From K23-9 sp964460665 (GTDB lineage: Bacteria > Planctomycetota > Planctomycetia > Pirellulales > Pirellulaceae), in contig CAYWSL010000015.1 of the NCBI GenBank assembly GCA_964460665.1, positions 1 through 49,866 on the forward strand: a DNA stretch of 49,866 nt. The letters run 5' to 3'. Within the stretch, counting starts at the first letter, position 1, and each line of letters starts with the position of its first letter. Below are positions 16,109 through 24,904 of the stretch, one piece after another. The notes below the pieces were generated by a model, which saw nothing but the letters and a program-made list of their open reading frames with translations, was not told where the DNA came from and made no database searches. The translations under genes and the position numbers were made by a program.

Positions 16109-16396
16109 TTACTCAGCCGATTTGATTTCTTCTTTGACCTTTTGGACAAAGTGCGGGCTTTTGCCGTTCTTGCTGAGCTCTTTGGCTCGCTTGTCGGCTT
16201 CTTTCTGCTGGTCAAACTCGAACACTGCAACCCGTTTCAGGTTTTGGCTGAACACACCCCAGTACAAACGCAAGCGAACGTTTTCGGCAGTTTTGCCTTT
16301 CCGCTTACCTGACTTCTTCTTCTTTGCCGACAGGAGTAGTTCGGCGGCCTCAGCTGAAGCAGCCTTTTCCTTACGATTAACGACCGGTCTGGCCAT
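16109..16396 (-). CDS. Small basic protein of unknown function
   Basis: 95 residues, very rich in Lys, Arg and Ala in its first half (SAKKKKSGKRKGKT). The second half has a compact pattern, RLYWGVFSQNLKRVAVFEFDQQKEADKRAKEL, that looks like a small alpha/beta domain. No signal peptide. It ends 18 bp before the agmatine deiminase start, so the pair is likely an operon. The basic tail suggests nucleic-acid binding, but that is only composition. I do not recognise a family. Confidence 0.68.
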   Translation of the reverse strand: MARPVVNRKEKAASAEAAELLLSAKKKKSGKRKGKTAENVRLRLYWGVFSQNLKRVAVFEFDQQKEADKRAKELSKNGKSPHFVQKVKEEIKSAE

Positions 16397-16900
16397 GCAA
16401 AAAACAGGGGGTTGGTGGCAATGAAAAAAGGGGAAGTCATCAGCTTATCGTTCGGCGATCAACATGCCCGCAGGACACTTTGCCGACCAATAATCCCCGT
16501 AGAATACCAAGTTAGGCAAGGATTTGTCACGGGGACCCTTTAGTGGATACCAATCTACGTGTTGTAGCCACCCCATGGAGCACCAGAAGGTTCTCTCGGA
16601 ACACACAAAGCGACCTATAACGAGGGTTTTACGTGGCAAAGCGGCTTGTCCTGGTGCCTCTGGTCCGGTTCGCCTCGCTGCGGTGATCCACAATGGGAGC
16701 CGGATTTTCACGAAAAAGTATCGCTATTCGCAATGTGCTTTGTGCCTTATGCTGTTGGTTTGCCAGCCAGTTTTTGATGGCCAATTTTTGGCGACTCGGT
16801 GCGTTTGACGATTTGTACGTTGGACGCTTTGCGGGGCGTGTTCAAATTGAGCCGGATCGGTTGATTCAGTCGGCTGGCACACAAAGGGAGACATATCAAG
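16397..16900. other. Divergent intergenic region
   Basis: About 500 bp between the minus-strand small basic protein/agmatine deiminase pair and the plus-strand hibernation-factor cluster. It must carry promoters for both directions. Short open frames are present on both strands without recognisable features. A weak inverted repeat CCCCGT (16495) / ACGGGG (16529) is visible. No RNA gene seen. Confidence 0.45.
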
Positions 16901-17245
16901 ATGCAGGTAAACGTTTCGGCACGGCACGGCAGTTTGCAGTCTGGCGATCAGCAACTTATTGAAGACAAGGCAGTGAAGCTTCGGCGACTCTACGATCGCG
17001 TTTCGGCGATCAACGTCACCGTTGACCTAAAAGAACTGGAAAAGCCGAATGTCGAAATCCAAGTCTCGGTAGAGCACTCGGAAGATTGCGTTGCGTCCGC
17101 TGATTCGACCACTGTCATCGCCGCTCTGGATACGGCGATCCCAAAAATCGAACAACAGCTTCGACGTTTAAAAGAAAAGAAAACTGGCCATCGGGCCACC
17201 GCACATAAACACGTTGACACGCCGACCGCCCTAGACGACGAGTAA
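16901..17245 (+). CDS. hpf: Ribosome hibernation promoting factor, short form (HPF/RaiA family)
   Basis: 114 residues, the size of the short HPF/YfiA class. It binds the 30S decoding region and helps to store inactive ribosomes. Family pattern: MQVNVSARHGSL at the start, helix IEDKAVKLRRLYDRV, strand VNVEIQV-like (PNVEIQVSVEH), and a basic helix LDTAIPKIEQQLRRLKEKK. The long-form dimerisation domain is absent. GGGAG lies 10 nt upstream of the ATG. The gene opens a run with EIIA(Ntr)-like, HPr and Enzyme I genes, like the hpf-ptsN-ptsO arrangement next to rpoN in proteobacteria, but without rpoN here. Confidence 0.9.
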   Translation: MQVNVSARHGSLQSGDQQLIEDKAVKLRRLYDRVSAINVTVDLKELEKPNVEIQVSVEHSEDCVASADSTTVIAALDTAIPKIEQQLRRLKEKKTGHRATAHKHVDTPTALDDE

Positions 17246-17464
17246 TCGTCAGGCTGGTTGCAGTGCTTCGCGTGATGGCCATCGAGATCTGTGGCGAGGA
17301 TCCAAATCAACTTGATGTGGATTCTTTCCAGTTTTCTTGGTCGTCAAATTCAGATGTCTTACGGGGCATCAATGAATGGCGTGAAGCGGACCGAGCAACA
17401 ACCGGATCAAGCAACTGGCCACTGAATGCGGTCGCACAGTCTTAGATTGAGGAATCACAACCCA

Positions 17465-17944
17465 ATGAAGTTTGCAGATTTTATAAGCCCCAAGTCGATC
17501 AAAGCCGAATTGAAGGCGTTGACCAAGGACGACGCTATTCGCGAATTGGTCCAAAGCCTTTTGGATGCGGGCGACATCGACGCTGGTCAATACGACGATA
17601 TCGTCGCTGCGATCATGAAACGCGAAGAACTTGGCAGCACCGGCATCGGCCGTGGCGTTGCCGTTCCGCACACCAAGCACCCAAGTGTGCAAAAGTTGGT
17701 TGGCACCGTCGGCGTTAGTGTCGAAGGCGTCGACTTTGATTCGCTGGACGGCGAACCCGTTCAGCTGTTTTTCTTGCTGATCAGCCCACCCGAGCGACCT
17801 GGCGATCACTTGCGAGCCCTGGAGAACATCTCGCGCCAACTGCGTGACGAAACGTTCTGTCGATTCCTGAAGCAAAGCAAAACGCCAAAGGATATCACGC
17901 AGTTGCTTCAAGAAGCTGACGACAACCAATTCGCTTCCGGTTGA
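17465..17944 (+). CDS. ptsN: PTS EIIA(Ntr)-like protein
   Basis: 159 residues. PTS EIIA type-2 (mannitol/fructose/Ntr) fold, a regulatory phosphoacceptor. The active-site His69 lies in GVAVPHTKHPS, with the usual GSTGIGRGVAVPH lead-in. The start ATG at 17465 gives MKFADFISP as in the family and follows GAGGA by 11 nt; earlier in-frame starts only add an unconserved stretch. No transmembrane EIIC is fused or nearby, so the role is regulatory. Its TGA overlaps the ATG of the HPr gene by one base, showing tight translational coupling. Confidence 0.9.
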   Translation: MKFADFISPKSIKAELKALTKDDAIRELVQSLLDAGDIDAGQYDDIVAAIMKREELGSTGIGRGVAVPHTKHPSVQKLVGTVGVSVEGVDFDSLDGEPVQLFFLLISPPERPGDHLRALENISRQLRDETFCRFLKQSKTPKDITQLLQEADDNQFASG

Positions 17945-18231
17945 TGAGCACCCCTATTTCAAAGACCGTTACTGTTCGCAATGCGCAGGGACTGCACATG
18001 CGGCCCGCTAATGCGCTCGTTGAACTTGCCAGTCGTTTTGATTCCAAAATTACGATTGGCAATGGCGGAGACGCGTTCGATTGCAAGAGCATGCTGTCGC
18101 TGATGACTCTGGGCGCCGAGGATGGGTCCCAGTGGATCGTGACGGCTGACGGCCAAGACTCAGGCACAGCACTTGACCAAATCGCAGCGTTCTTTGAATC
18201 GGGTTTTGAGACGGACAATGAAAACAATTGA
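17944..18231 (+). CDS. ptsH: HPr phosphocarrier protein
   Basis: 95 residues. It carries phosphate from Enzyme I to EIIA. His18 in NAQGLHMRPA is the phosphorylation site. CKSMLSLMTLG includes Ser49 at the place of the regulatory Ser46 of Gram-positive HPr; whether an HPr kinase exists cannot be seen here. The ATG starts on the last base of the EIIA stop codon (17942-17944). The next gene is Enzyme I, 236 bp on. Confidence 0.93.
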   Translation: MSTPISKTVTVRNAQGLHMRPANALVELASRFDSKITIGNGGDAFDCKSMLSLMTLGAEDGSQWIVTADGQDSGTALDQIAAFFESGFETDNENN

Positions 18232-18312
18232 ACGCCGGCTAGTTTTTGATTCGTGGTCGTCCACGATAGCTAGACGCGGGATTCTGTTTTCGGACACAAC
18301 AATACAACACGA

Positions 18313-18332
18313 AAACAATTGATGAATTGTTT
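18313..18332. other. Perfect 8-bp inverted repeat between HPr and Enzyme I
   Basis: AAACAATT (18313-18320), loop GATG, AATTGTTT (18325-18332). The half-site with GAAAACAATTGA also occurs at the 3' end of the HPr gene (about 18219-18230). It could be an operator, or an AT-rich hairpin in the transcript between HPr and Enzyme I. Confidence 0.5.
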
Positions 18333-18467
18333 GTTGCCAGAATCGCTGCTGTTGCAGTGTGGACCGCCGCTTACGCGGTGTGGCACATGCGTTTTTGACA
18401 AGTCTCCAAGTCGGAGTCATCGTCCAAATCGTTGCGATGTTGGTGGCACGCAGTTCGTCGGCCAACG

Positions 18468-20213
18468 ATGGTCGAATTACAAGGCATACCCGTTTCGCCG
18501 GGAGTCGCTATCGGCCCAGCACTAGTGCTGGACGCCGATGGTTATCGAATTCCCCGCTGCTTAGTCGCCGCCGAAGACGCGGCAGATGAATACGCGCGCT
18601 TGCGTGCAGCGGTCGACGCCGTCTCGGAACGCCTGGAAACTAGTCGCCTAGAAACCAGCGCTCTGGCGGGCGAAGAAACCGGCGACATCTTTGCCGCGCA
18701 GCTACAGATGCTTCACGACCCCCGTTTGCACAGCGAACTGCGGCGGCGCATCAAAGAAAAACTGCAATCAGCCGCCTACGCAGTCAGTCGTGTGCTGCAC
18801 CACTACGCGTCGGCCCTGCGAAAGTTGCAGAACCCAGTTCTGGCCGAGCGTGCTGAAGATGTTCTGGACATCGAAAAGCAGCTGCTACTGCAACTTGGTG
18901 CGGTAACCAACCAGCCACTGTCCGAACTGACCGAACCAGTCATCGTGCTTTCGCACGTCCTGACACCAAGCGAAACAGCGAACTTAGACCGCCGGTATGT
19001 GCGTGGTTTCTGTACCGAAACAGGCGGCCCCGGCGGGCACACTGCGATCGTCGCCAAAGGCTTAGAACTACCAGCGGTCGTTGGCATCGGTTCCTTCATG
19101 GACACGATCGGCGACGGCGCGCAAGTGATCGTGGACGGTGATCGCGGCAAGATCATCATCGATCCCGATCAAGATACGTTGGACAGCTACGAACAACGCT
19201 TAGAACAGCGACGTTCGTTGACAGCGCGACTGGCCGAACTGCGGGACCTGCCTGCAGAAACAATCGATGGCGTCCGAGTTCGCTTGAGTGCAAACATCGA
19301 GTTTCCGCACGAGACAGCGAGCTCGCTTGACCGCGGTGCTGACGGCATCGGCTTGTACCGAACCGAGTTTTTATACTTAGCCAGCTCCGAAGAACCGAGC
19401 GAAGAGGATCACTACCAAGCGTACAGCCAGGTGGTTCGCGAAATGAACGGACGCCCCGTCGTGATTCGCACGCTGGACTTGGGCGCCGACAAAATGGGGC
19501 ACCGGCCGCTAGCCGAACAAGAACACAATCCGTTCTTGGGCTTGCGCAGCATTCGACTGTCGCTGCGAAACCTGGACATCTTCAGACCCCAGCTACGTGC
19601 CGTGCTACGAGCCGCTGTGCACGGCGACATCCGCATGATGTTCCCGCTGATCACGACGATCGCAGAATTGCGACAAGCACGGATGTTGCTGAACGTGGTC
19701 GCAGAAGACCTGAAAGAATCGGGGATCGAATCTCGCAGCGATATTCCGATTGGGATGATGGTTGAAGTGCCCGCGGCGGTCGTGATGCTGGAGCACTTTG
19801 TCCGGGAAGTCGAATTCCTGAGCATCGGCACAAACGATCTGGCGCAGTACACCCTGGCTGTGGACCGAAGCAATGAATACGTCGCCGACTTGTACCAATC
19901 CAGTGATCCAGCAGTGCTTCGACTGATCGCACAGTGCGTTGATGTTGCTGATCGCAACAACACGCCACTTTCATTGTGTGGTGAAATGAGCAGCAATCCT
20001 GGCCGAGCGCTGTTGCTGCTGGGCTTAGGCGTGCGGCACCTAAGCGTTCCGCCGTCCGCGTTGCCTCGCGTTAAAAAAGCAATTCGAAGTGTTTCGATCG
20101 AGCAGTGCAAACAGATTGCTCAGCGAGTGATGAAATTAGAATCGGCCCGCGATGTCGACTTGTACCTGCTGGATCGACTGGCTGATTTCGTTCCTGAACT
20201 GATTGTGACTTAG
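18468..20213 (+). CDS. ptsI: PTS Enzyme I (phosphoenolpyruvate-protein phosphotransferase)
   Basis: 581 residues, close to the 575 of E. coli Enzyme I. It takes phosphate from phosphoenolpyruvate and passes it to HPr. Start ATG at 18468 gives MVELQGIPVSPGVAIG, the usual N-terminus; a longer frame upstream is not conserved. His191 in GGPGGHTAIVAKGLELPAVVG is the phosphorylated residue. The PEP-binding barrel shows GIGLYRTEFLY, RTLDLGADK, NPFLGLRSIR, GMMVEVPAAV, FLSIGTNDLAQY and LCGEMSSNP with the catalytic Cys. There is no GAF domain, so it is PtsI-like rather than PtsP-like. Confidence 0.95.
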   Translation: MVELQGIPVSPGVAIGPALVLDADGYRIPRCLVAAEDAADEYARLRAAVDAVSERLETSRLETSALAGEETGDIFAAQLQMLHDPRLHSELRRRIKEKLQSAAYAVSRVLHHYASALRKLQNPVLAERAEDVLDIEKQLLLQLGAVTNQPLSELTEPVIVLSHVLTPSETANLDRRYVRGFCTETGGPGGHTAIVAKGLELPAVVGIGSFMDTIGDGAQVIVDGDRGKIIIDPDQDTLDSYEQRLEQRRSLTARLAELRDLPAETIDGVRVRLSANIEFPHETASSLDRGADGIGLYRTEFLYLASSEEPSEEDHYQAYSQVVREMNGRPVVIRTLDLGADKMGHRPLAEQEHNPFLGLRSIRLSLRNLDIFRPQLRAVLRAAVHGDIRMMFPLITTIAELRQARMLLNVVAEDLKESGIESRSDIPIGMMVEVPAAVVMLEHFVREVEFLSIGTNDLAQYTLAVDRSNEYVADLYQSSDPAVLRLIAQCVDVADRNNTPLSLCGEMSSNPGRALLLLGLGVRHLSVPPSALPRVKKAIRSVSIEQCKQIAQRVMKLESARDVDLYLLDRLADFVPELIVT

Positions 20214-20229
20214 AACAAAAACAAACAAC

Positions 20230-20961
20230 GTGACTGACCTGAAAAGCGAAACGACTCCGCCAAGCACGCCGGCCGAACCGGCGCCGCTACGCATTCGCTA
20301 TCGGATTCGATTTGCGAAAAGTGGGTTGTTGCGCTGGACCAGTCACCGAGATCTCGCTCGCTTGTGGGAACGAATCGTCAGACGTGCGGCACTGGAACTG
20401 TCCATGACCGAAGGTTTCCACCCGAAGCCTCGGATTGGATTCCCATCGGCGTTGGCTTTGGGCGTCAACGGATTGGACGAAGTGGTCGAATTGGAATTGG
20501 CCGAACAAATGACGGCTCACAATCTGTTCAAACGCTTGTGCGACGACAACCAACCGGGTTTGACGATCATCAGTGTGAAGCTGCTGCCCGAGGGATTTGG
20601 CAAGGCACGTCTGGAACGTAGCGACTACATCATCTCGATACCGGAGTGTGTCGATATCGCCAAGGCCGAACAAGCGATCGGCGAATTGAAATCCAAAGAC
20701 ACACTGTCGTTTGAACGCAAGAAAAAGATTGTGACGGTCGACGCCGCACAGGTTCCGCGCATCGAAATTCAAGGTCGCGAATTGCACCTATCATTGGCCG
20801 CCAGTGAGTCCGCTTCGTTGCGACCAGGCGACGTGCTGGATTTGATCAACGCCAGCAACTGGGTTGAAAACGGCGCGATCATCAACCGAACAAAAGTGAT
20901 TTTGCAAAAAGAATACGAAACGGATGAAGCTGATCGAATCGCAGTAGGCGAGTCAGCTTGA
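20230..20961 (+). CDS. TIGR03936/DUF2344 family protein
   Basis: 243 residues. The pattern RIRFAKSGLLRWTSHRDLARLWERIVRRA and EGFHPKPRIGFPSALALGV is that of the DUF2344 domain, which in many bacteria is a C-terminal partner of a radical SAM protein (TIGR03960) next to RNase G. Here it stands alone. GTG start, 16 bp after the Enzyme I stop, and 97 bp before the RNase E/G gene. The recurring neighbourhood with RNase E/G points to RNA or ribosome biology, but the biochemical role is unknown. Confidence 0.88.
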   Translation: MTDLKSETTPPSTPAEPAPLRIRYRIRFAKSGLLRWTSHRDLARLWERIVRRAALELSMTEGFHPKPRIGFPSALALGVNGLDEVVELELAEQMTAHNLFKRLCDDNQPGLTIISVKLLPEGFGKARLERSDYIISIPECVDIAKAEQAIGELKSKDTLSFERKKKIVTVDAAQVPRIEIQGRELHLSLAASESASLRPGDVLDLINASNWVENGAIINRTKVILQKEYETDEADRIAVGESA

Positions 20962-21049
20962 ATCCACCAAGACTTAACAACCGAACATAGCCAAGTCAGC
21001 ATCCATGCGAGCGAACTTTATCCTCGTATTTAGCTGACACAACACCGAC

Positions 21050-21058
21050 GAGGTGATC
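21050..21058 (+). promoter_or_regulatory. Extended Shine-Dalgarno of the RNase E/G gene
   Basis: GAGGTGATC is complementary to nine consecutive bases of the usual 16S rRNA 3' end and directly precedes the ATG at 21059. It decides that start over the in-frame GTG at 21053 (inside the site) and the ATG at 21071. Confidence 0.75.
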
Positions 21059-22663
21059 ATGACCAGAGAAATGCTGATCAATGTATTGCAGCCCGAAGAG
21101 AGCCGCATTGCAATTCTAGAAGACCGTCGACTTGACGAACTTTACGTCGAACGAAAAAGCGTCGAAGCTTACGCAGGCAACATTTACCGAGGAAAAATCG
21201 TCAACCTGGAGCCGAGTATCCAAGCAGCCTTCGTCGACTTTGGCGTCGGCCGGAACGGATTCTTACACATCAGTGACGTCGAACCTCAGTACTTTCGCCA
21301 AGGCGGGTACGACCCCGCAGAAATCATGCGAGAGTCCGACGAAATGGCCGAAGCGGCAGCCAAACGGGCTCGCGACACAGGTCGCGGAAGCGTGCGTGCG
21401 TTCAAAGGCGGACGCCCACGAATCAAACCGCCGATTCAAGAGATTTTTAAACGCGGCGACGAAGTCCTGGTACAGGTGATCAAAGAAGGCATCGGCACAA
21501 AAGGACCAACGCTCAGCACGTACATTTCGATTCCAGGACGATACTTGGTTTTGATGCCGGCGCTTGGCCGCGTTGGTGTCAGTCGAAAAATCGAAGACGA
21601 AGATGACCGCAAACGACTGAAACGTTGTCTGCTTTCGCTAAACCCACCTAAGGGTCTCGGCTTCATCGTGCGTACCGCCGGCGCCGGACGCAAGGAGAAA
21701 GAACTACAACGCGACATGGAATACTTGCTGCGATTGTGGAAAGCAATCGTGCGCCGAGTGAAGGAGACGTCACAGCCTGGCGAGATTTATGCCGAAAGCG
21801 ACCTGATCATCCGGACGATCCGCGACATCTTTAGCGACGACATTGATCAGATTTTGATCGACGAAAAGGAGTCGTATGAAAAGGCACGCGACTTCCTAAA
21901 GATGGTCATGCCACGGGTGGTCGATCGCCTGAAACTATACGAGGGCGCCGATCCACTGTTCCACAAATACAAACTGGAACAGGAGATCATCAAAATCAAC
22001 CAACGCCAAGTCAAGCTTCGCGAAGGCGGTTCGATTGTGATTGACCCCACCGAGGCGTTGGTGGCGATTGACGTCAACAGCGGTAACTTCCGCGGCAACG
22101 ATTCGGCCGAAGAGAACGCGTTCCGATTGAACATGGCAGCGGCCAAAGAGATCGCCCGTCAGTTGCGTTTGCGTGACCTGGGTGGCGTGATCGTGAATGA
22201 CTTCATTGACATGCGAAAAGAAAGTCATCGCCGCAAAGTGGAACGAGCGCTAAGAGACGCGATGGCAAACGATCGCGCCCGGACAAAGATCCTGCGAATC
22301 AGCCCGTTTGGTTTGATCGAAATGACACGGCAGCGAGTCCGCCCAAGTTTGAAACGAAGCATCTATAAGGACTGTCCATGCTGCGAAGGTCGCGCGTTGG
22401 TCAAGACAGCCGAAAGCATGTCGATCGAAGTCGTGCGAAAGTTGGCACTGGCGGTAAAAAACAAGCACATCGAACGAGTCACGGTACGCGTCAACGACGA
22501 GGTGGCCGCACACTTGAACAACAAGAAACGCCGCAGCGTGATGGAGATGGAAGACGTCGGCAGCATGTCCGTGCAGATCCTAGGCAGCGAAGGCTTGTAC
22601 CCCGAACATCTAGAGATGGACTGTCGCGACGCCAGCGGCGAACGAGTTGAGATCGACTCGTAA
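21059..22663 (+). CDS. rng: Ribonuclease E/G
   Basis: 534 residues from the ATG at 21059. Endoribonuclease for mRNA decay and rRNA/tRNA processing. An S1 domain lies at about 40-145 (GKIVNLEPSIQAAFVDFG), with a basic insert of about 50 residues (RQGGYDP... KPPIQEIF) in it. The RNase H-like catalytic domain has AIDVNSG with Asp338 and NDFIDM with Asp381, the two Mg2+ ligands, and the Zn-link CPCC (Cys439 and Cys442) that joins subunits. No long disordered RNase E-type degradosome tail follows, so it is RNase G-like in length; the family boundary is soft. Confidence 0.93.
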   Translation: MTREMLINVLQPEESRIAILEDRRLDELYVERKSVEAYAGNIYRGKIVNLEPSIQAAFVDFGVGRNGFLHISDVEPQYFRQGGYDPAEIMRESDEMAEAAAKRARDTGRGSVRAFKGGRPRIKPPIQEIFKRGDEVLVQVIKEGIGTKGPTLSTYISIPGRYLVLMPALGRVGVSRKIEDEDDRKRLKRCLLSLNPPKGLGFIVRTAGAGRKEKELQRDMEYLLRLWKAIVRRVKETSQPGEIYAESDLIIRTIRDIFSDDIDQILIDEKESYEKARDFLKMVMPRVVDRLKLYEGADPLFHKYKLEQEIIKINQRQVKLREGGSIVIDPTEALVAIDVNSGNFRGNDSAEENAFRLNMAAAKEIARQLRLRDLGGVIVNDFIDMRKESHRRKVERALRDAMANDRARTKILRISPFGLIEMTRQRVRPSLKRSIYKDCPCCEGRALVKTAESMSIEVVRKLALAVKNKHIERVTVRVNDEVAAHLNNKKRRSVMEMEDVGSMSVQILGSEGLYPEHLEMDCRDASGERVEIDS

Positions 22664-22674
22664 TTTGGCACGTA

Positions 22675-22770
22675 TTTTCTAGCGGAAGGGCGCAAGCCCT
22701 GCGCGACGCCTCTGCCTCATTTCCGTAGGCCAGAGGCAGCTCGGGCCTGTCCTACAGTTCGCGCCGTTCC
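22675..22770. repeat. Structured intergenic sequence between convergent genes
   Basis: Holds inverted repeats, including CTGCCTC (about 22709) and GAGGCAG (about 22733), and GGGCGCAAGCCC just before. It lies between the convergent RNase E/G and PAP2 genes. It could be a bidirectional terminator or one copy of a dispersed intergenic repeat; with one copy visible this cannot be decided. Confidence 0.4.
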
Positions 22771-22771
22771 G

Positions 22772-23572
22772 TTAACCACTCCAAGACCTCTGGAGCAATC
22801 GAACGGTTACGGCGAAGCCGATCATCCCTAGCACGATTCCTTGCAGAGCCCCGGCGCTGATGTCAGCTGGCGAATGCACGCGGAGGATCGTGCGTGAATA
22901 GCAGACCGCCACGGCCCAGGGCACCAGAGCGTAAAAACACCATCGGCGTTTCTTGCTGACACAGGTCAGCCCCAGCATCAGGAAGAAGGTGGCGAAGAAC
23001 ATCGCGCTAAACGAATGACCCGATGGAAACGAGTAACCGGTTGTTTCGATCCAGTGAGCTTTAATCGCCGGTGAGAGCGCAATCGCACCGTCATTCTGTG
23101 CAAGTACTTCAGAAAGCCGTCCGCTGCTTTGCGAACGCGTTAGACTGTGAAGCTCGACTGCCCGCTGGTGGCTGTCCAGCAGCGAAACGATGTTGGGACG
23201 CGGCCTTTGAAAATACTCTTTAATGACGTATTCGTTGCAAGCTGCCCCCAATCCAGCGCACAGACCGACGGCGCACGCCAGCATAAAGCACTCACGTCGT
23301 CGACGTTTAACTCCTGGCCTAGTCACAAAGACAACCAGCATGGTCATGCCAACGATCGCGGCGCCATACGGGCCACCAGATTCCGTGATCCAGTAAGCAG
23401 TCTTGGCAAAACCGCCATCCAAATCAAAGTACGGTGCTTGCGTCGAGTCGGCTGTTGACCAAATGAACGCAGTCAAGATCAACAAATAGGCGGCCAGCAG
23501 TCCAAGCGAACCGCCAAGCAAAGCCCGCTTAACAGAAGGGACATCGGTATGTCCTTGCTGCGTGGAGCCCAA
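22772..23572 (-). CDS. PAP2-family membrane phosphatase
   Basis: 266 residues with about five or six transmembrane helices. The three phosphatase motifs are present: KEYFQRPRP, SFPSGHSFSA and SRTILRVHSPAD. Members remove phosphate from lipid phosphates such as phosphatidic acid or undecaprenyl pyrophosphate at the membrane. A long non-membrane insert of about 55 residues lies between motifs 1 and 2. The start is TTG at 23572 since no ATG precedes the first helix; it follows the stop of the SMP-30-like gene by 3 bp, so translation is coupled. Confidence 0.88.
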   Translation of the reverse strand: MGSTQQGHTDVPSVKRALLGGSLGLLAAYLLILTAFIWSTADSTQAPYFDLDGGFAKTAYWITESGGPYGAAIVGMTMLVVFVTRPGVKRRRRECFMLACAVGLCAGLGAACNEYVIKEYFQRPRPNIVSLLDSHQRAVELHSLTRSQSSGRLSEVLAQNDGAIALSPAIKAHWIETTGYSFPSGHSFSAMFFATFFLMLGLTCVSKKRRWCFYALVPWAVAVCYSRTILRVHSPADISAGALQGIVLGMIGFAVTVRLLQRSWSG

Positions 23573-23575
23573 CGT

Positions 23576-24535
23576 CTAAAGCCCCGCAGGAATCGGATAA
23601 ACGGGATTGTCGTTCAAACCTTCGAAGTCGGTGTCGCCGATGAACAGACAGCCTGCGTTCGGGTTCTTTTCGCGAAGCGGTTGATCCATTCCTTCATCGG
23701 CCGTCGTCAGAACCAGCTTCACTGCTCCATCGATTGTCACAAGCTGCGGACAAGTTACGCGTGGCGATCCTTGGCAAGTCCAGACTGCTTCCTGTTGGCC
23801 GGTCGCGATCGAGTATTGACGTGCTTCGCCAACGGTCGCGTCATGCGGATTGAAGATCGCAACAATCAGACTCTTTTCATCTGGGGTCAAAATCATTCCG
23901 TCCGGATAAACTTCGCCGCCGGAGAGATCCACCACCGTTCGCAGCTCGCCACGCTTGCCAGCGGCAAAGTCAATTTCGCATGCCGTTATTTTTTGCGTGG
24001 GTGTGTCGATGTCGAACAGTGTGTGTTTGTCGCCTTCTGCGATGATGAACTTGCCATTGCTGCAAAGCTGGCCATTGTCCAACGCGACCAATTCGGTTTC
24101 ACCGCTCCGCAGCAAATACAGACCTGCTTTGTGTTCTTCGAACGCCGTGTCTTTACCGCCAAAGATCAAGTGCCCGTCGTAGCAAAGCCCGTCGTTGATC
24201 ACCGTTCCGGTGACGCCGTCGTCGATTCCTTCGATAAACGGCTTGCTTTTTCCTGACTTTGTGTCAAACAGCCAGAGCGAATGTTCAGCTCCAACCACAA
24301 ACACACCTTCTCGATCGGTTGGAAACGCAAATCCTGGCCGGCCCGGATGCGGGAAACTCTCGTTTTGCGCGGTAGCCAAATCCAGTACGTTGACCGCGCC
24401 GACTTTAGAGTCTTTGCCATGCTGGATGGAGACCCAAGACAGTCGCCCATCGGGATTGCGGTACGGACCTTCAGGCAAAAATCGCAGTTCTTCTGAAGCA
24501 GGCGTCAATAAAACAGAGGTTTCGCGGGTAAGCAT
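23576..24535 (-). CDS. SMP-30/gluconolactonase-like beta-propeller protein
   Basis: 319 residues from the ATG at 24535. A six-bladed propeller family of lactonases. Metal-site signatures: LPEGPYRNPDGRLSWVS with the ligand Glu, TVINDGLCYDG, and YPDGMILTPDEKSLIVA. The frame runs further upstream, but MLTRETSVLLTP matches the usual start. No signal peptide, so cytoplasmic. Substrate unknown; a sugar lactone would be usual. It is the first gene of a pair with the PAP2 phosphatase. Confidence 0.85.
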   Translation of the reverse strand: MLTRETSVLLTPASEELRFLPEGPYRNPDGRLSWVSIQHGKDSKVGAVNVLDLATAQNESFPHPGRPGFAFPTDREGVFVVGAEHSLWLFDTKSGKSKPFIEGIDDGVTGTVINDGLCYDGHLIFGGKDTAFEEHKAGLYLLRSGETELVALDNGQLCSNGKFIIAEGDKHTLFDIDTPTQKITACEIDFAAGKRGELRTVVDLSGGEVYPDGMILTPDEKSLIVAIFNPHDATVGEARQYSIATGQQEAVWTCQGSPRVTCPQLVTIDGAVKLVLTTADEGMDQPLREKNPNAGCLFIGDTDFEGLNDNPVYPIPAGL

Positions 24536-24904
24536 GGCGGGTGGTAACGGGAGAGCAGAATCGAACAGGTGACCAAAGGAATCTGGCCGATTGTAGAGCC
24601 CTGGCCGATCGAAGAACATTGCACGCGCTGCCGATGCAAACCACCATTTGCCAACGCCGCCCACGGATTCGTTATCCTGGCAGCGGATGTACCAGTAACA
24701 AAACGCCGAAATATACTACGAATCCGCCCTAACAACAAACTTTTCGGCGGCTCGGCGCTTCGACGCAAACCGTTCCCTGTAAACGATTTGAGATTTTGCG
24801 TTCAATTGGCTTTGGCCGGTCCAAAAGCCATCCCCTTGCGTCTACAATTTGGTTGGAAAATCTCACCACACCTACCCCACCTGCAACCTCATCAAGGATC
24901 AAAC
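24536..24904. other. Divergent promoter region, SMP-30-like / Gfo-Idh-MocA
   Basis: 369 bp between two divergent starts. Frames are open across part of it but the protein signatures begin at 24535 and 24905. A bulged inverted repeat TGGCTTTGG (24807) / CCAAAAGCCA (24821-24830) lies about 75 bp before the oxidoreductase ATG and could be a regulator site. No -35/-10 pair stands out. Confidence 0.45.

Noticed and set aside
16445..16711. Possible 88-residue minus-strand protein before the small basic gene
   Set aside because: No domain, odd composition and no ribosome binding site.
18385..18405. Sigma-54 promoter before Enzyme I (TGGCACATGCGTTTTT)
   Set aside because: The -24 half fits but the -12 half lacks the invariant GC.
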